NCBI RefSeq assembly: GCF_013280595.1
Contig: NZ_JAAATY010000008.1
Location: 186,001 to 250,000 of the forward strand
DNA: 64,000 nt
Reading direction: 5' to 3'
From: Kibdelosporangium persicum
GTDB taxonomy: Bacteria; Actinomycetota; Actinomycetes; Mycobacteriales; Pseudonocardiaceae
Shown: positions 27,298-35,538 of the stretch, in pieces
Position numbering within the stretch: position 1 is the first letter of the stretch
How the letters are laid out: every line of letters starts with the position of its first letter
Notes under the pieces: model-generated
Databases searched by the model: none
What the model saw: only the letters and a program-made list of their open reading frames with translations
Told to the model about the DNA's origin: nothing
Position numbers and translations under genes: made by a program

Positions 27298-29049
27298 TTG
27301 GAGTACGGGCCGCCTAGGTCAAGCGGCCGCGCTGGCGATCAGGGCCGAGGGGGACGTCCGGCACCGCCGCGTGGCCAGCAGGGTGCGCCACCACGTCGGC
27401 GGGTTCCGCCGTCCGGTCGCGACCAGCTCCCACCACCCGGCCACCCTGCTCGGACTCCGCTGCGGGACAGAGACGACCACGACGACCAGCCGGGTCGCTC
27501 GCGACAGGCGCCGCCGCGTGACCGCGGATCGGAGCGCGCCCGGCCGCGTAGGACCCCTGAGCCCTACCGGCCGAAGCGGATCGGCGGGAAGGTCGCGGTG
27601 GCCCTGACGTCGCTCGTCCTGCTGGGTGCCACCGGCTACGGCTACGGCATGTACAACGAGATCGTCGGCGGCTACACCACGGCGAACGTGCTCGACGAGG
27701 GCGCGGGCGGCCCGAAACCGGCGGACGGCGCGACCGACATTCTGCTGGTCGGCCTGGACAGCCGGGTGGACGCGCAGGGCAACCCGCTGTCGAAGGAGCT
27801 GCTGGCCAGGCTCAACGGCGGCAAGGCCGACGGCGAGCTGAACACCGACACGCTGATCCTGATGCGGATCCCGAACGACGGCCAGAAGGCGGTCGGCATC
27901 TCGATTCCCCGCGACTCGTACGTCGACATCCCCGGGTTCGGCAAGCACAAGATCAACTCCGCGTACGCCCGCGCGAAGGCCACGGAGATGCGAAAGTTGA
28001 GGGCCGGCGGCGAGAGCAACCAGGCACAACTGGAGGTCAGGTCGAACCAGGCGGGCGCGGCGCAGCTGATCAAGACCATCCAGGGCCTGACCGGCGCGCA
28101 GATCGACAACTACGCCGAGGTCAACCTGCTCGGCTTCTCCGAGATCACCGACGCGGTCGGCGGTGTGCCGATCTGCCTGGTCAAGTCGGTCAACGACAGC
28201 TACTCCGGAGCCCGGTTCCCGGCCGGTGAGCAGGAGGTCTCCGGTGTTCAGGCGCTGCAGTTCGTGCGCCAGCGGCATGGCCTGCCCAACGGCGACCTGG
28301 ACCGGATCGTGCGCCAGCAGGTCTTCATGAAGAGCATGGCGACCAAGGTGCTCAGCGCGGGCACGCTGACCGACCAGTCCAAGCTGGACAACCTGCTCGC
28401 CGCGATCAAGAAGTCCGTGGTGCTGGACCAGAAGTGGAACATCGTCCAGTTCGCCAAGCAGATGCAGGGCATGACCGGCGGGGCGCTGGACTTCAAGACC
28501 ATCCCGACCGGCCGTCCGGACCTCAAGACGCCGGAGGACGGCGACGCGATCGAGATCAAGCCCGCCGAGGTCAAGTCGTTCGTCCAGGGCCTGCTCGGCG
28601 GGCAGCAGGCGCCGCCGTCCAGCGGTGCGCCGTCCTCGTCGGGCAGCAGGCCTGCCGACGCGAGCAACAACGCGATCACCGTCGACGTCCGCAACGGCAA
28701 CGGCAAGGACGGCCTGGCCGCCCAGGTCGCCGAGCTGCTGGCCGGCCAGGGCTTCAACCCCGGCGACACCAAGACGACCGCCGCGCGGACGACGACCGTG
28801 GTCCGTTACCCGCGGGGTGAGAAGGCCAACGCCGACAAGGTCGCGGACGCGCTCGGTGGCAGCGTCACCGTGGAGCAGGACACCAACGTGGCCAAGGGCC
28901 GCGTGGTCGTCCTCCTCGGCAAGGACTACAAGGCGACCGACGGCCTGGCTGGGCAGCCACTGCTGCGACTCGACCCGCCGGGCGGGGTCCGTGCTCAGCA
29001 GCCGCCGCCCCCGCGGATCGGCTCCAACGGCGCTCCCTGCGTGAACTGA
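27298..29049 (+). CDS. LytR-CpsA-Psr (LCP) family protein with LytR_C domain
   Basis: A 583-aa membrane-anchored LCP phosphotransferase. It has a Pro/Arg-rich cytoplasmic N-terminus (1-95), one transmembrane helix (about 98-118), and the LCP domain with DILLVGLDSR, NTDTLILMRI, GISIPRDSYVDIPGFGKHKI and the late FVRQRHGLPNGDLDR, covering the polyprenyl-phosphate-binding Arg/Asp residues. Residues about 445-530 are the LytR_C domain (ITVDVRNGNGKDGLAAQVAELL). LCP enzymes attach secondary polymers to peptidoglycan; in mycolata this is arabinogalactan. The start is a TTG at 27298 preceded by AGGAGAGG. A string of Pro-rich codons makes the N-terminus low complexity. Confidence 0.92.
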   Translation: MEYGPPRSSGRAGDQGRGGRPAPPRGQQGAPPRRRVPPSGRDQLPPPGHPARTPLRDRDDHDDQPGRSRQAPPRDRGSERARPRRTPEPYRPKRIGGKVAVALTSLVLLGATGYGYGMYNEIVGGYTTANVLDEGAGGPKPADGATDILLVGLDSRVDAQGNPLSKELLARLNGGKADGELNTDTLILMRIPNDGQKAVGISIPRDSYVDIPGFGKHKINSAYARAKATEMRKLRAGGESNQAQLEVRSNQAGAAQLIKTIQGLTGAQIDNYAEVNLLGFSEITDAVGGVPICLVKSVNDSYSGARFPAGEQEVSGVQALQFVRQRHGLPNGDLDRIVRQQVFMKSMATKVLSAGTLTDQSKLDNLLAAIKKSVVLDQKWNIVQFAKQMQGMTGGALDFKTIPTGRPDLKTPEDGDAIEIKPAEVKSFVQGLLGGQQAPPSSGAPSSSGSRPADASNNAITVDVRNGNGKDGLAAQVAELLAGQGFNPGDTKTTAARTTTVVRYPRGEKANADKVADALGGSVTVEQDTNVAKGRVVVLLGKDYKATDGLAGQPLLRLDPPGGVRAQQPPPPRIGSNGAPCVN

Positions 29050-29131
29050 CCGACGTTCACTCTTTGGGAGTAACACCGGAAGAAAACGCTACTTCCGCGT
29101 AAGAGCGGCGCTACTGGCCAGTTCCTCCAGT

Positions 29132-29656
29132 GTGTTGTTCGACGTGGCTGTGTACCAACGGGTGCTCGGGGACGAGATCCGCAGGCTGCGCAAGAAGCGC
29201 GGCCTGACTCGCAAGCAGCTCAACCGCCGCTTGCAGAGTGACATCTCGTTGCAGACCCTGGCCACCTACGAGCTGGGCACCCGGCAGTGCTCGATCGTCC
29301 GGTTCGTGGAGATCTGCCTGGCGCTGGACGAGCTGCCCCACGAGTTGATCGCACGTGTGCACGAGCGGGTGTTCACCGACTCGCCACGCGGCCGGGTTCG
29401 CGTCGACCTGCGTCAGGTCGTCCGCGACGACCACCCCGAACTGCTGCCGCTGCGGCGCTGGGCCAGAGACAGACTCGGCCACCACCCGGCCGGCCACACC
29501 GCGAGCGCCGCCGAGGTGCACCTGGACTTCACCGCGCTGGAACGGATGGCCGAACTGTGCGGAATGGACACCATCGACCTGATCGGGCTGCTGCGCCGGA
29601 TCGGTGGCACATCCAACGAGCCACCCGCCGGTTCAGACCGGGCCGACGTGGACTGA
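29132..29656 (+). CDS. XRE-family helix-turn-helix protein
   Basis: A 174-aa protein with an N-terminal Cro/C1-type HTH (LGDEIRRLRKKRGLTRKQL, LQTLATYELGTRQ, FVEICLALDELPHELI). The rest, rich in Arg and Asp, has no recognised domain; a helix near the end reads VHLDFTALERMAELCG. The start is uncertain: GTG 29132, TTG 29135 and GTG 29144 are all in frame with no clear Shine-Dalgarno. It follows the LCP gene by 82 nt on the same strand and converges with the monooxygenase. Confidence 0.82.
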   Translation: MLFDVAVYQRVLGDEIRRLRKKRGLTRKQLNRRLQSDISLQTLATYELGTRQCSIVRFVEICLALDELPHELIARVHERVFTDSPRGRVRVDLRQVVRDDHPELLPLRRWARDRLGHHPAGHTASAAEVHLDFTALERMAELCGMDTIDLIGLLRRIGGTSNEPPAGSDRADVD

Positions 29657-29689
29657 CGGCTGCGAAGCCTCCCTGGCGCACCGCAGCCG
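29657..29689. terminator. Hairpin between convergent genes
   Basis: CGGCTGCG (29657-29664) pairs with CGCAGCCG (29682-29689) over a 17-nt loop. It sits right after the XRE gene stop and shortly before the monooxygenase stop, so it may serve both transcripts. Confidence 0.45.
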
Positions 29690-29701
29690 CCACCGGTCGT
29701 G

Positions 29702-31171
29702 TCAGCTGATCAGCTCGAAGTCGGCCGGGTCGACCTTGCGGGTCTCCAGCCAGTAGCGCCACGTGAATCCCGGCCACACCGTGCGGTTCACGCCCATCGC
29801 GTCGAGGTACCAGCTTTTGCATCCGCCCTGCGTCCAGACGCCTTTGACGAGCTTGTGCTGCACCCGCTCATTGAAGTCGTCCTGCACCTCGGGCCGGACG
29901 TTCAACGCTTTGGCTTCATTGCGTTCGACCATCTCGATGGCCTCGGTCACGTACCGGATCTGCGACTCGATCATGAAGACGACCGAGTTGTGGCCCAGTC
30001 CGGTGTTCGGGCCGAGCAGGAAGAACAGGTTCGGGAAGCCGGAGACGGTGATGCCCTTGTAGGTCTGCATCCCGCGCTGCCGCCATTCCTTGGACAGGTT
30101 CTTCTGGTCCAGCCCGATCACGTCGAGCTCGTCGAAGGCGTCCGTGACGTGGAAGCCCGTGCCGAAGATGATCGCGTCGACCTCGTGCTCGGTGCCGTCG
30201 GCCGCGACCACGCTGTGCTCGCGCACGTGCGTCACGCCCTCCGTCACCACGTGGACGTTCTCGCGAGCCAGCGCCGGGTAGTAGTCGTTGGAGATCAGGA
30301 CCCGCTTGCAGCCCATCGTGTAGTCCGGGGTCAGCTTGCGGCGCAGCTCGGGGTCCTTCACCTGGCGCGTCATGTGCTTGCGCGCGACCCACTCGCCTGC
30401 CTTCATCAGGCCGAGACGGCCGTTGAACCCGATCGCCCGGGCTTCGAGCATCCAGTAGATGGCGTCGCGGTACAGCCGCTGCGCGCCGGGCACGAGCCGG
30501 AACAACCGCTTGGCCCACTGCGGCATCGCGTGGTCCGGTTTGGGCATGATCCACGGCGGCGTGCGCTGGAAGACCGTCAACTGGGCCACGTCCCGCGCGA
30601 TCCGGGGGACGAACTGGATCGAGCTCGCCCCGGTACCGATCACCGCGACCCGCTTGCCGCGCAGATCGTAGTCATGGTCCCACTCGGCCGAGTGGAAGAC
30701 CTTGCCTCTGAAGTCCGGCAGTCCCGGCAGCTCGGGGATCCGCGGGATATGCAACGCGCCCATACCCGAGACGACGAACCTCGCGACGTACTCGTCGCCG
30801 TTGCGCGTCAACACGTGCCAGCGGCTTTCCTCGGCGTCCCACCGGGCGCCGACCATCTCGGCCCCAAATCGGACATGGTCGCGCACGCCGTACTTTTCGG
30901 TGACACGACGCAGGTAGTCCCAGATCTCCGGTTGCGGTGAGAACGAACGGCTCCAGTCCGGGTTCTGCTCGAACGAGAAGGAGTACATGTGCGACTGGAC
31001 GTCACAGGCGCACCCGGGATACGTGTTGTCCCGCCAGGTGCCGCCGACGTCCTGCGCCTTCTCCAGCACGACGAAGTCGTCCCGGCCGGTCTTCTTGAGC
31101 TGGATGGCCATTCCCAGCCCGGAGAAGCCGGTGCCGACGACCACGACGCCCGTCTCGTACCGCTCGCCCAT
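29702..31171 (-). CDS. Flavin-binding monooxygenase, Baeyer-Villiger type
   Basis: A class B flavoprotein monooxygenase of 489 aa. FAD site GTGFSGLGMAIQLKK near residue 13; Baeyer-Villiger fingerprint FRGKVFHSAEWDHD (F-x-G-x3-H-x3-W-D); second, NADPH-binding Rossmann motif VAVIGTGASSIQF. Such enzymes insert oxygen next to ketones or oxidise N/S atoms, using NADPH and O2. Length is slightly below the 500-550 aa of well-known BVMOs. ATG 31171 follows GGAGG at 4 nt. It is divergent from a TetR gene 76 nt away, which probably represses it. The substrate is unknown. Confidence 0.9.
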   Translation of the reverse strand: MGERYETGVVVVGTGFSGLGMAIQLKKTGRDDFVVLEKAQDVGGTWRDNTYPGCACDVQSHMYSFSFEQNPDWSRSFSPQPEIWDYLRRVTEKYGVRDHVRFGAEMVGARWDAEESRWHVLTRNGDEYVARFVVSGMGALHIPRIPELPGLPDFRGKVFHSAEWDHDYDLRGKRVAVIGTGASSIQFVPRIARDVAQLTVFQRTPPWIMPKPDHAMPQWAKRLFRLVPGAQRLYRDAIYWMLEARAIGFNGRLGLMKAGEWVARKHMTRQVKDPELRRKLTPDYTMGCKRVLISNDYYPALARENVHVVTEGVTHVREHSVVAADGTEHEVDAIIFGTGFHVTDAFDELDVIGLDQKNLSKEWRQRGMQTYKGITVSGFPNLFFLLGPNTGLGHNSVVFMIESQIRYVTEAIEMVERNEAKALNVRPEVQDDFNERVQHKLVKGVWTQGGCKSWYLDAMGVNRTVWPGFTWRYWLETRKVDPADFELIS

Positions 31172-31235
31172 CTGACCTCCAAGCCTGCGGAGCCACCGAT
31201 GTTACCGATAGTAGGTTACTTCCAGTAGGGAACGG

Positions 31236-31247
31236 TAGAGTGAAGTC
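31236..31247 (+). promoter_or_regulatory. -10 box TAGAGT, leaderless start of TetR gene
   Basis: TAGAGT (31236-31241) lies exactly 6 nt before GTG 31248. The same intergenic space holds two direct GTTAC repeats (31201-31205 and 31215-31219) and a distant TACCG/CGGTA pair, but no clear palindromic operator. Confidence 0.5.
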
Positions 31248-31886
31248 GTGACGAGTGCGGAGACCAGGACCGAACGCCGGCGCCGGATGCCCCGGGCGGA
31301 CCGCGAACGGCAGATGATGACGATCGCCGAAGCGGTCTTCTCCGAGCGCGGGTACGCCGCGACCTCGATGGACGAGATCGCCGACCGCGTGGGCGTGTCC
31401 AAGCCGATGATCTACGAGTACTTCGGGTCCAAGGAGGGCCTGCTCGTGGCCTGCATCCGGCAGGTGCGGACCGAGCTTCGCGAGGTGACCGCCCAGGCGG
31501 TCATCGGCGCCCGCTCCCCGGAGGAGGCGCTGCGCAACGGCCTGGTGTCGTTCTTCCGGTTCACCGACGACCACCGCCGGTCGTGGGAGCTGCTGCTGCG
31601 CACGGAGACCGCCGTGGTCGGCCCGGCCGCCGTCGCGGAGATCGAGACCGCACGTCAGGAGCAGATCCAGCTGCACATCGCGCTGTTCTCGGCGTACATG
31701 CCCAACGCGGAGCAGCGGTCACTCGAAGCCGCCGCCGAGATCCTCGTCGGAGCCTGCGAACGACTGTCGGTGTGGTATGTCCGTCATGACGATGTGACAC
31801 CCGAGGAAGCCGCCGAGCACATCATGCGGATGACATGGTTCGGCCTTCGGAGCGAGCTCGAGCACCCAGACGACCACGGTGCGTAG
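31248..31886 (+). CDS. TetR-family transcriptional regulator
   Basis: A 212-aa regulator with the TetR HTH at about residues 20-65 (MMTIAEAVFSERGYAATS, MDEIADRVGVSKPMIYEYF, then GSKEGLLVACI) followed by a helical ligand-binding domain. The GTG start is leaderless by sequence. It faces the Baeyer-Villiger-type monooxygenase, which it most likely controls together with itself; the inducer would then be a substrate of that enzyme. This is inference from position. Confidence 0.9.
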   Translation: MTSAETRTERRRRMPRADRERQMMTIAEAVFSERGYAATSMDEIADRVGVSKPMIYEYFGSKEGLLVACIRQVRTELREVTAQAVIGARSPEEALRNGLVSFFRFTDDHRRSWELLLRTETAVVGPAAVAEIETARQEQIQLHIALFSAYMPNAEQRSLEAAAEILVGACERLSVWYVRHDDVTPEEAAEHIMRMTWFGLRSELEHPDDHGA

Positions 31887-32011
31887 CAGATCAGCGCGAC
31901 CCATGACACTCTGGATCGATCACCCGCCGCTGAAGTGTCGGGATAGGCTCGTAAGACGTCTAATGATGACGAACAAGCTGGACGAAGGAGCCGCGGCGAG
32001 AGGGGCCGGCC

Positions 32012-32401
32012 ATGATGGAACCCATCGAGGCGAACTACGTGCCGGACGGCGACGGCTGGACCATCACGATCGTCGGCAGAGGACAGACGCTTACCGCCAC
32101 CGCACCGGGACTGGTCGCGGCCCGGGACCAGGCCGAACAGCTCGTCAACCAGATCGCCGGGAACGACAAGAACCGGACCGTGGTGCACCGGCTGGACGGC
32201 GACGCGCTGGAGTTCACCACGGCCTATCTCAACGCCCGCCTGGCCAAGCCGGAAGAACCCGCGGCGGCGCCGGTGGAGAAGACCGAGCCCGCCGAACCCG
32301 CCAAGGACGACACCGAAGCGACCAAGGCGGGCGCCGCGGACAACAGCGCCGGGAAACCGTCCGGGGACGATGAGCCCGCGCAAGCCGCGAAGGGCTCATA
32401 G
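32012..32401 (+). CDS. Small HicB-like acidic protein
   Basis: A 129-aa protein. The first 70 residues resemble the HicB antitoxin fold: a beta hairpin (IEANYVPDGDGWTITIVGRG), an ATAPGLVAARDQAEQLVNQI helix and a strand (VVHRLDGDALEFTTAYL). It lacks the C-terminal DNA-binding part of HicB, and no HicA toxin is adjacent. The C-terminal 45 residues are a low-complexity Ala/Glu/Lys/Pro tail. Candidate starts are the two adjacent ATGs at 32012 and 32015. It is followed by the convergent DUF3618 gene. The function is unknown. Confidence 0.65.
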   Translation: MMEPIEANYVPDGDGWTITIVGRGQTLTATAPGLVAARDQAEQLVNQIAGNDKNRTVVHRLDGDALEFTTAYLNARLAKPEEPAAAPVEKTEPAEPAKDDTEATKAGAADNSAGKPSGDDEPAQAAKGS

Positions 32402-32417
32402 CGCCCCCGGGGGTGGC

Positions 32418-32639
32418 TCAGCGGAAGAGCCTCCGCACGACGATGACCGCGACCAGCACACCGACGCCGATCAGCGCGGCCTTCACCCGCGGGTCGTCGA
32501 ACTTCGACTTCACGCTCGACGTGGCGTCGTCGACCAACTTCTTCGGGTTGGCCTTCTCGCCGAGCTGGTCGAGAGTGGACGCCAGCGCCTCCCGAGCCTG
32601 CTCGATGTCGCGCTGGATGGTGTCAGGGTCGCGGGCCAC
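32418..32639 (-). CDS. DUF3618 small membrane protein
   Basis: A 73-aa protein with an amphipathic N-terminus (RDPDTIQRDIEQAREALAST, LDQLGEKANPKKLVDDA) and one C-terminal transmembrane helix (AALIGVGVLVAVIVVRRLF). This is the DUF3618 pattern common in actinobacteria. An open frame reaches 32675, but a GGAGGA just before GTG 32639 and the family's usual ARDPDTIQ opening select the shorter form. The function is unknown. Confidence 0.8.
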   Translation of the reverse strand: MARDPDTIQRDIEQAREALASTLDQLGEKANPKKLVDDATSSVKSKFDDPRVKAALIGVGVLVAVIVVRRLFR

Positions 32640-32747
32640 ATGTCCTCCAAAGCTGGCTGGCTCTCGGCGCACCACGGTAGATCACGGGGCACGTACCCGC
32701 GGCCCCGGGATATGACCGGCGCCGGACCACCCGCCGGCCGCTACCAC

Positions 32748-32753
32748 TAGGCT
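32748..32753 (+). promoter_or_regulatory. Candidate -10 box of the tRNA gene
   Basis: TAGGCT, ending 19 nt before the first base of the tRNA, matches the actinobacterial TAnnnT box. No convincing -35 is seen. Confidence 0.35.
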
Positions 32754-32772
32754 ATGGCCCCGAAGTCGAGAA

Positions 32773-32846
32773 GGGGCCGTAGCCCAATTGGCAGAGGCAC
32801 ACGGTTTAGGTCCGTGCAAGTGGGGGTTCAAGTCCCCCCGGCCCTA
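32773..32846 (+). tRNA. tRNA with leucine anticodon UAG but short variable arm
   Basis: A complete cloverleaf of 74 nt. Acceptor GGGGCCG (32773-32779) pairs with CGGCCCT (32839-32845), with a G-U first pair. The D-arm starts at 32782 and has only three good pairs. The anticodon stem CACGG/CCGTG encloses loop TTTAGGT with anticodon TAG at 32807-32809. The variable region is only five nt (CAAGT), and the T-arm is GGGGG-TTCAAGT-CCCCC. The discriminator is A and no CCA is encoded. Anticodon UAG reads CUA (Leu), yet bacterial tRNA-Leu normally has a long variable arm, which is absent here. The amino acid is therefore given as Leu by anticodon only. Confidence 0.8.
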
Positions 32847-32900
32847 CTTCCCTCCCCTGACCAGCACCGGAACCTGCCGCCTTGGCGGGGCGACCCGCTA

Positions 32901-32922
32901 ACGGGGCGACAACGGGGCGACG
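32901..32922 (+). repeat. 11-bp tandem repeat next to the tRNA
   Basis: ACGGGGCGACA and ACGGGGCGACG stand head to tail, with a third GGGGCGAC at 32887-32894. They lie between the tRNA and the broken SDR, at the probable rearrangement point. Confidence 0.5.
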
Positions 32923-32942
32923 AAGATCCACGGCTTGCCGCC

Positions 32943-33582
32943 GCCGTGGACGGCCTCGAAACGACGTTCGCCGTCAACGTCCTGGCCAACTACCTCATCG
33001 TGGCGCACCTGTGGGACCACTTCACCGCTCCCGGCCGCATCGTCCTCGTGAGCAGCGACACCCACTTCGGGGATCTGCGGCACAACCTGGGCATGGTGCC
33101 CGCCCCCCCGCTGGGAGACCCCGAAGGCCCTGACCCAGCCGCGGGACGACGCGGCCGGACGGACGACCAAGGAAGGACGCACCGCGTACTCGACCAGCAA
33201 GCTCGTCGTGATCTATCTGGCGCACGAGTTGGCGCGGCGCCTGCCGGACGGCGTGGACGTCTACACCTTCAATCCGGGTTTCGTCCCCGGCACCGGACTG
33301 GTGCGCGACGCCGGGCCAGTGGTGCGGTGGCTGTCGTGCACCCTGCTGCACGGACTTGTCGCGGCGCCGTTCGCCATGTCAGCCCGCTCGGCAGCCGCCT
33401 TGCTGACACAAGCCGCCGTCGGTCCTCGACCGGCAGCCAGCGGCTCGTACATCGACCGGGGCACCGTGACGGAGTCCTCTGTGGAGTCGTACGACCGCGG
33501 CCGTGAGGAAGAACTGTGGCGCATGGCGGCCGAATTGTGCGGTGTCAGCCCGGCTTCACGAACGGCTGGACGAAGGCCGTGA
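32943..33582 (+). pseudogene. SDR remnant, N-terminus missing and frameshifted
   Basis: The sequence begins mid-protein with DGLETTFAVNVLANYLIVAHL, then RIVLVSSDTHFGDLRHN, the central part of an SDR of the light-dependent-reductase/retinol-dehydrogenase type. The frame is lost in a run of seven C at 33103-33109. The next frame continues perfectly as WETPKALTQPRDDAAGRTTK, then EGRTAYSTSKLVVIYLAHEL (YxxxK active site), and FNPGFVPGTGL to a stop at 33582. With six C the frame would be intact. The whole Rossmann half (TGxxxGIG, NNAG) is absent, and the preceding bases are the tRNA flank, so truncation is real even if the frameshift were a base-calling error. Confidence 0.75.
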
Positions 33583-33978
33583 TCTCTTCGTCCACATCCG
33601 GGACAGTCGTCGGTTCGGTCTCCGACAGCGCACCAATTGTGGACGAAGGACAAACGGACACTCAGAAGCGCACTCAACACCGGAGTATCACACGAAGGTG
33701 GGACAACACAGGACGACGCTTGACATGCATCCGGATACGTCTTCCCGGGGTTCGGCGAACAGCGACGACCGCGGTGACAACGGAGCGGGGATCAGGGCTG
33801 AGCAGTGCCAGTCCGCATATCGCCATCGCAATTCCGTCGCCGTCCGACGGGCACAGTCTCGTTCGGACACAGCCGTCATATTCGTGATCTACAATTCGCG
33901 ATTCGACACTCCGTATTCGTTTGCCGCGTGGCAAAACCCGCACCATCGGGCGACTTGTGCGAGCCGCCGCGGCGCGCC
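33583..33978. other. Low-coding region, no gene supported
   Basis: These 396 nt are less GC-rich than the surroundings, and open frames on both strands lack GC-rich third positions. No RNA, repeat or promoter could be recognised with confidence. It probably represents decayed or foreign sequence behind the broken SDR. Confidence 0.4.
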
Positions 33979-34200
33979 ATGGTCAACGGCATGACTTATC
34001 GAGATCTGACCATCCGGGTGCTCGGTGATTTCACCAACCGGCAGTACGCGAGCCTGGCCTACGAGGTCGGGCTGCGTCTTGAGGCCGCGGGCCTCGGCAA
34101 GCGCGCGATTCTGGTGACCGACGGCAAGATCTCCGGCATCGAAATGGATCTGGCGTACGCCACGCGCGACACCGGCCCCGCCGACACCCGCGGGAATTGA
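33979..34200 (+). CDS. Small hypothetical protein
   Basis: A 73-aa frame from ATG 33979, or 69 aa from ATG 33991 (MTYRDLTIRVLGDF). It contains YASLAYEVGLRLEAAGLGK followed by AILVTDGKISGIEMDLAYA. GC-rich third positions start abruptly near 33979, which supports real coding. There is no Shine-Dalgarno and no recognised family, so it may be a small gene or the surviving end of a lost one. Confidence 0.4.
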   Translation: MVNGMTYRDLTIRVLGDFTNRQYASLAYEVGLRLEAAGLGKRAILVTDGKISGIEMDLAYATRDTGPADTRGN

Positions 34201-34280
34201 TTCGATCATTCTCCCCCGCCGTCCCCCGTCCATAATCGACAGTCCGGAATCACCGGCCCGCTCATCCTGCTGGAATTGCT

Positions 34281-34302
34281 TGCCGTGCGCTGTACGGTGA
34301 CG
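34281..34302. promoter_or_regulatory. Candidate TetR operator, copy 1
   Basis: On the minus strand this reads ACCGTACAGCGCACGGCA; it lies 28-49 nt before the TetR start. It matches 15 of 18 positions of the site at 35539-35558. Both contain an imperfect palindrome around CGTACAGnGnACG. Confidence 0.5.
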
Positions 34303-34329
34303 ACCACAAGGGCGATGCGGGAGGTGTCG

Positions 34330-35112
34330 GTGGTCGAGTACAGCGGTTCAGGGGATCCCGCGCGAAGCCTCGCCCTGTTGTGGCGTACGGCCGAGAAACC
34401 CAGTCGCGGTAAGAAGCCCGCGCTGACGGTCGACCGGATCGTGCGCGCCGCGATCGACCTGGCCGACCGGGAGGGCCTGGCCGTCCTGTCCATGCGTAAG
34501 GTCGCCGACCAGCTCGGCGTCGGGACCATGTCGCTCTACACGCACGTGCCCGGCAAGGGCGAACTGTTGGACGTCATGCTGGACACGGTCTACGGCGAGA
34601 CCGACCGGCCCGATCTGGCGGCCAGGCCGTGGCGCGAACGGCTGGAGTTCCTCGCCCGGGAGAACCTGGCCCTCTATTCGCGCCACCCCTGGTTGCTGCA
34701 GGTCGCGACGACGCGCCCGCCGCTCGGGCCGAACCTGATCGCCAAGTACGACTACGAGCTGCGGGCCGTCGCCGACGTCGGCCTGAGCGAGATCGAAATG
34801 GACGCCGTGCTCACCCTCGTCCTGCAGTACGTGCACGGTGCCGCCCGCGTCAGCGTGGAGAAGACCCAGGCCGAGCGCGAGACGGGGATGACGGACAACG
34901 ACTGGTGGGTGGCCCACCAGCCGTTCCTCGCCCAGATCGGCGACACGGAGAAGTACCCGCTCGCCACCTCCGTCGGGGCCGCCGCGGGTGCGGCCTTCGA
35001 CGGGACGATCGATCCCGGTTTCGCGTTCGAGTTCGGCCTGGGACGGCTGCTCGACGGGATCGAAGTGTTCGTCAGCCGCTCAGCTGATCGCCCCAGCCAC
35101 CCTGGACCATAG
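34330..35112 (+). CDS. TetR-family transcriptional regulator (TetR_C type)
   Basis: A regulator of about 260 aa with an N-terminal HTH: LTVDRIVRAAIDLADREGL, LSMRKVADQLGVGTMSLYTH, GKGELLDVML. The C-terminal domain resembles TetR_C_1, as in tetracycline-repressor-like proteins (PWRERLEFLARENLALYSRHPWL). The frame is open from 34276, but GGGAGG 5 nt before GTG 34330 marks the start. Its 3' end overlaps the convergent NTF2-like gene by 41 nt. A shared palindromic motif upstream of both genes suggests that it represses itself and that neighbour. Confidence 0.88.
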   Translation: MVEYSGSGDPARSLALLWRTAEKPSRGKKPALTVDRIVRAAIDLADREGLAVLSMRKVADQLGVGTMSLYTHVPGKGELLDVMLDTVYGETDRPDLAARPWRERLEFLARENLALYSRHPWLLQVATTRPPLGPNLIAKYDYELRAVADVGLSEIEMDAVLTLVLQYVHGAARVSVEKTQAERETGMTDNDWWVAHQPFLAQIGDTEKYPLATSVGAAAGAAFDGTIDPGFAFEFGLGRLLDGIEVFVSRSADRPSHPGP

Positions 35113-35521
35113 TCTGGAAGTACCACTTGCCTTCCCGCTTGACCAGCAGGTCTGCGTAGCGCACCTGCTGGCTGTGCCCCTCGACCGTGAAGGTCGCGTC
35201 GCTGATCACCAGCACGAGCTGCTTGGTCAGGAAGATGGGCGTGCGCCGTGACTCCATCTTCACTTCGCCAGGCTCGCCCATGACCTGGGACATGCTTTCG
35301 ACGAACTGCCGGCGCGTCTGCTGAGCCGCGCCGCCGTTGCCCGTCTCCGCGCTGTCGCTGACGATGTTGAGCGGAAACATCGCCATGTCCGCCATCCGCT
35401 CCACGTCAGCGTTGGCGGCATGCCCGTCGTACTCGGCGAACCATGCCTCGACGCCGGCGATGTCCTCGGCCGTCGGCTCGAACGCGCCGCTCGCCACGAC
35501 AGCCTCTGGAAGTTCCGTCAT
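35072..35521 (-). CDS. NTF2-like/SnoaL-fold protein (DUF4440 type)
   Basis: A 149-aa protein with an NTF2-like fold. The N-terminal helix reads EDIAGVEAWFAEYDGHAANA, then DVERMADMAMFPLN, and the sheet has RTPIFLTKQLVLVISDATFT, QQVRYADLLVKREGKWYFQT and ends VQGGW. Such proteins are small-molecule-binding or isomerase-like and often of unknown function. ATG 35521 has GGAGAGG upstream. Its 3' end overlaps the TetR gene tail to tail by 41 nt. The operator-like palindrome at 35539-35558 lies in its promoter region, shared with the divergent NUDIX gene. Confidence 0.75.
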   Translation of the reverse strand: MTELPEAVVASGAFEPTAEDIAGVEAWFAEYDGHAANADVERMADMAMFPLNIVSDSAETGNGGAAQQTRRQFVESMSQVMGEPGEVKMESRRTPIFLTKQLVLVISDATFTVEGHSQQVRYADLLVKREGKWYFQTMVQGGWGDQLSG

Positions 35522-35538
35522 ACCCCTGCCTCTCCTCG

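Noticed and set aside
32750-33600. Integrated mobile element at the tRNA
   Set aside because: No integrase and no second copy of the tRNA 3' end are found in the window; only a scar is supported.
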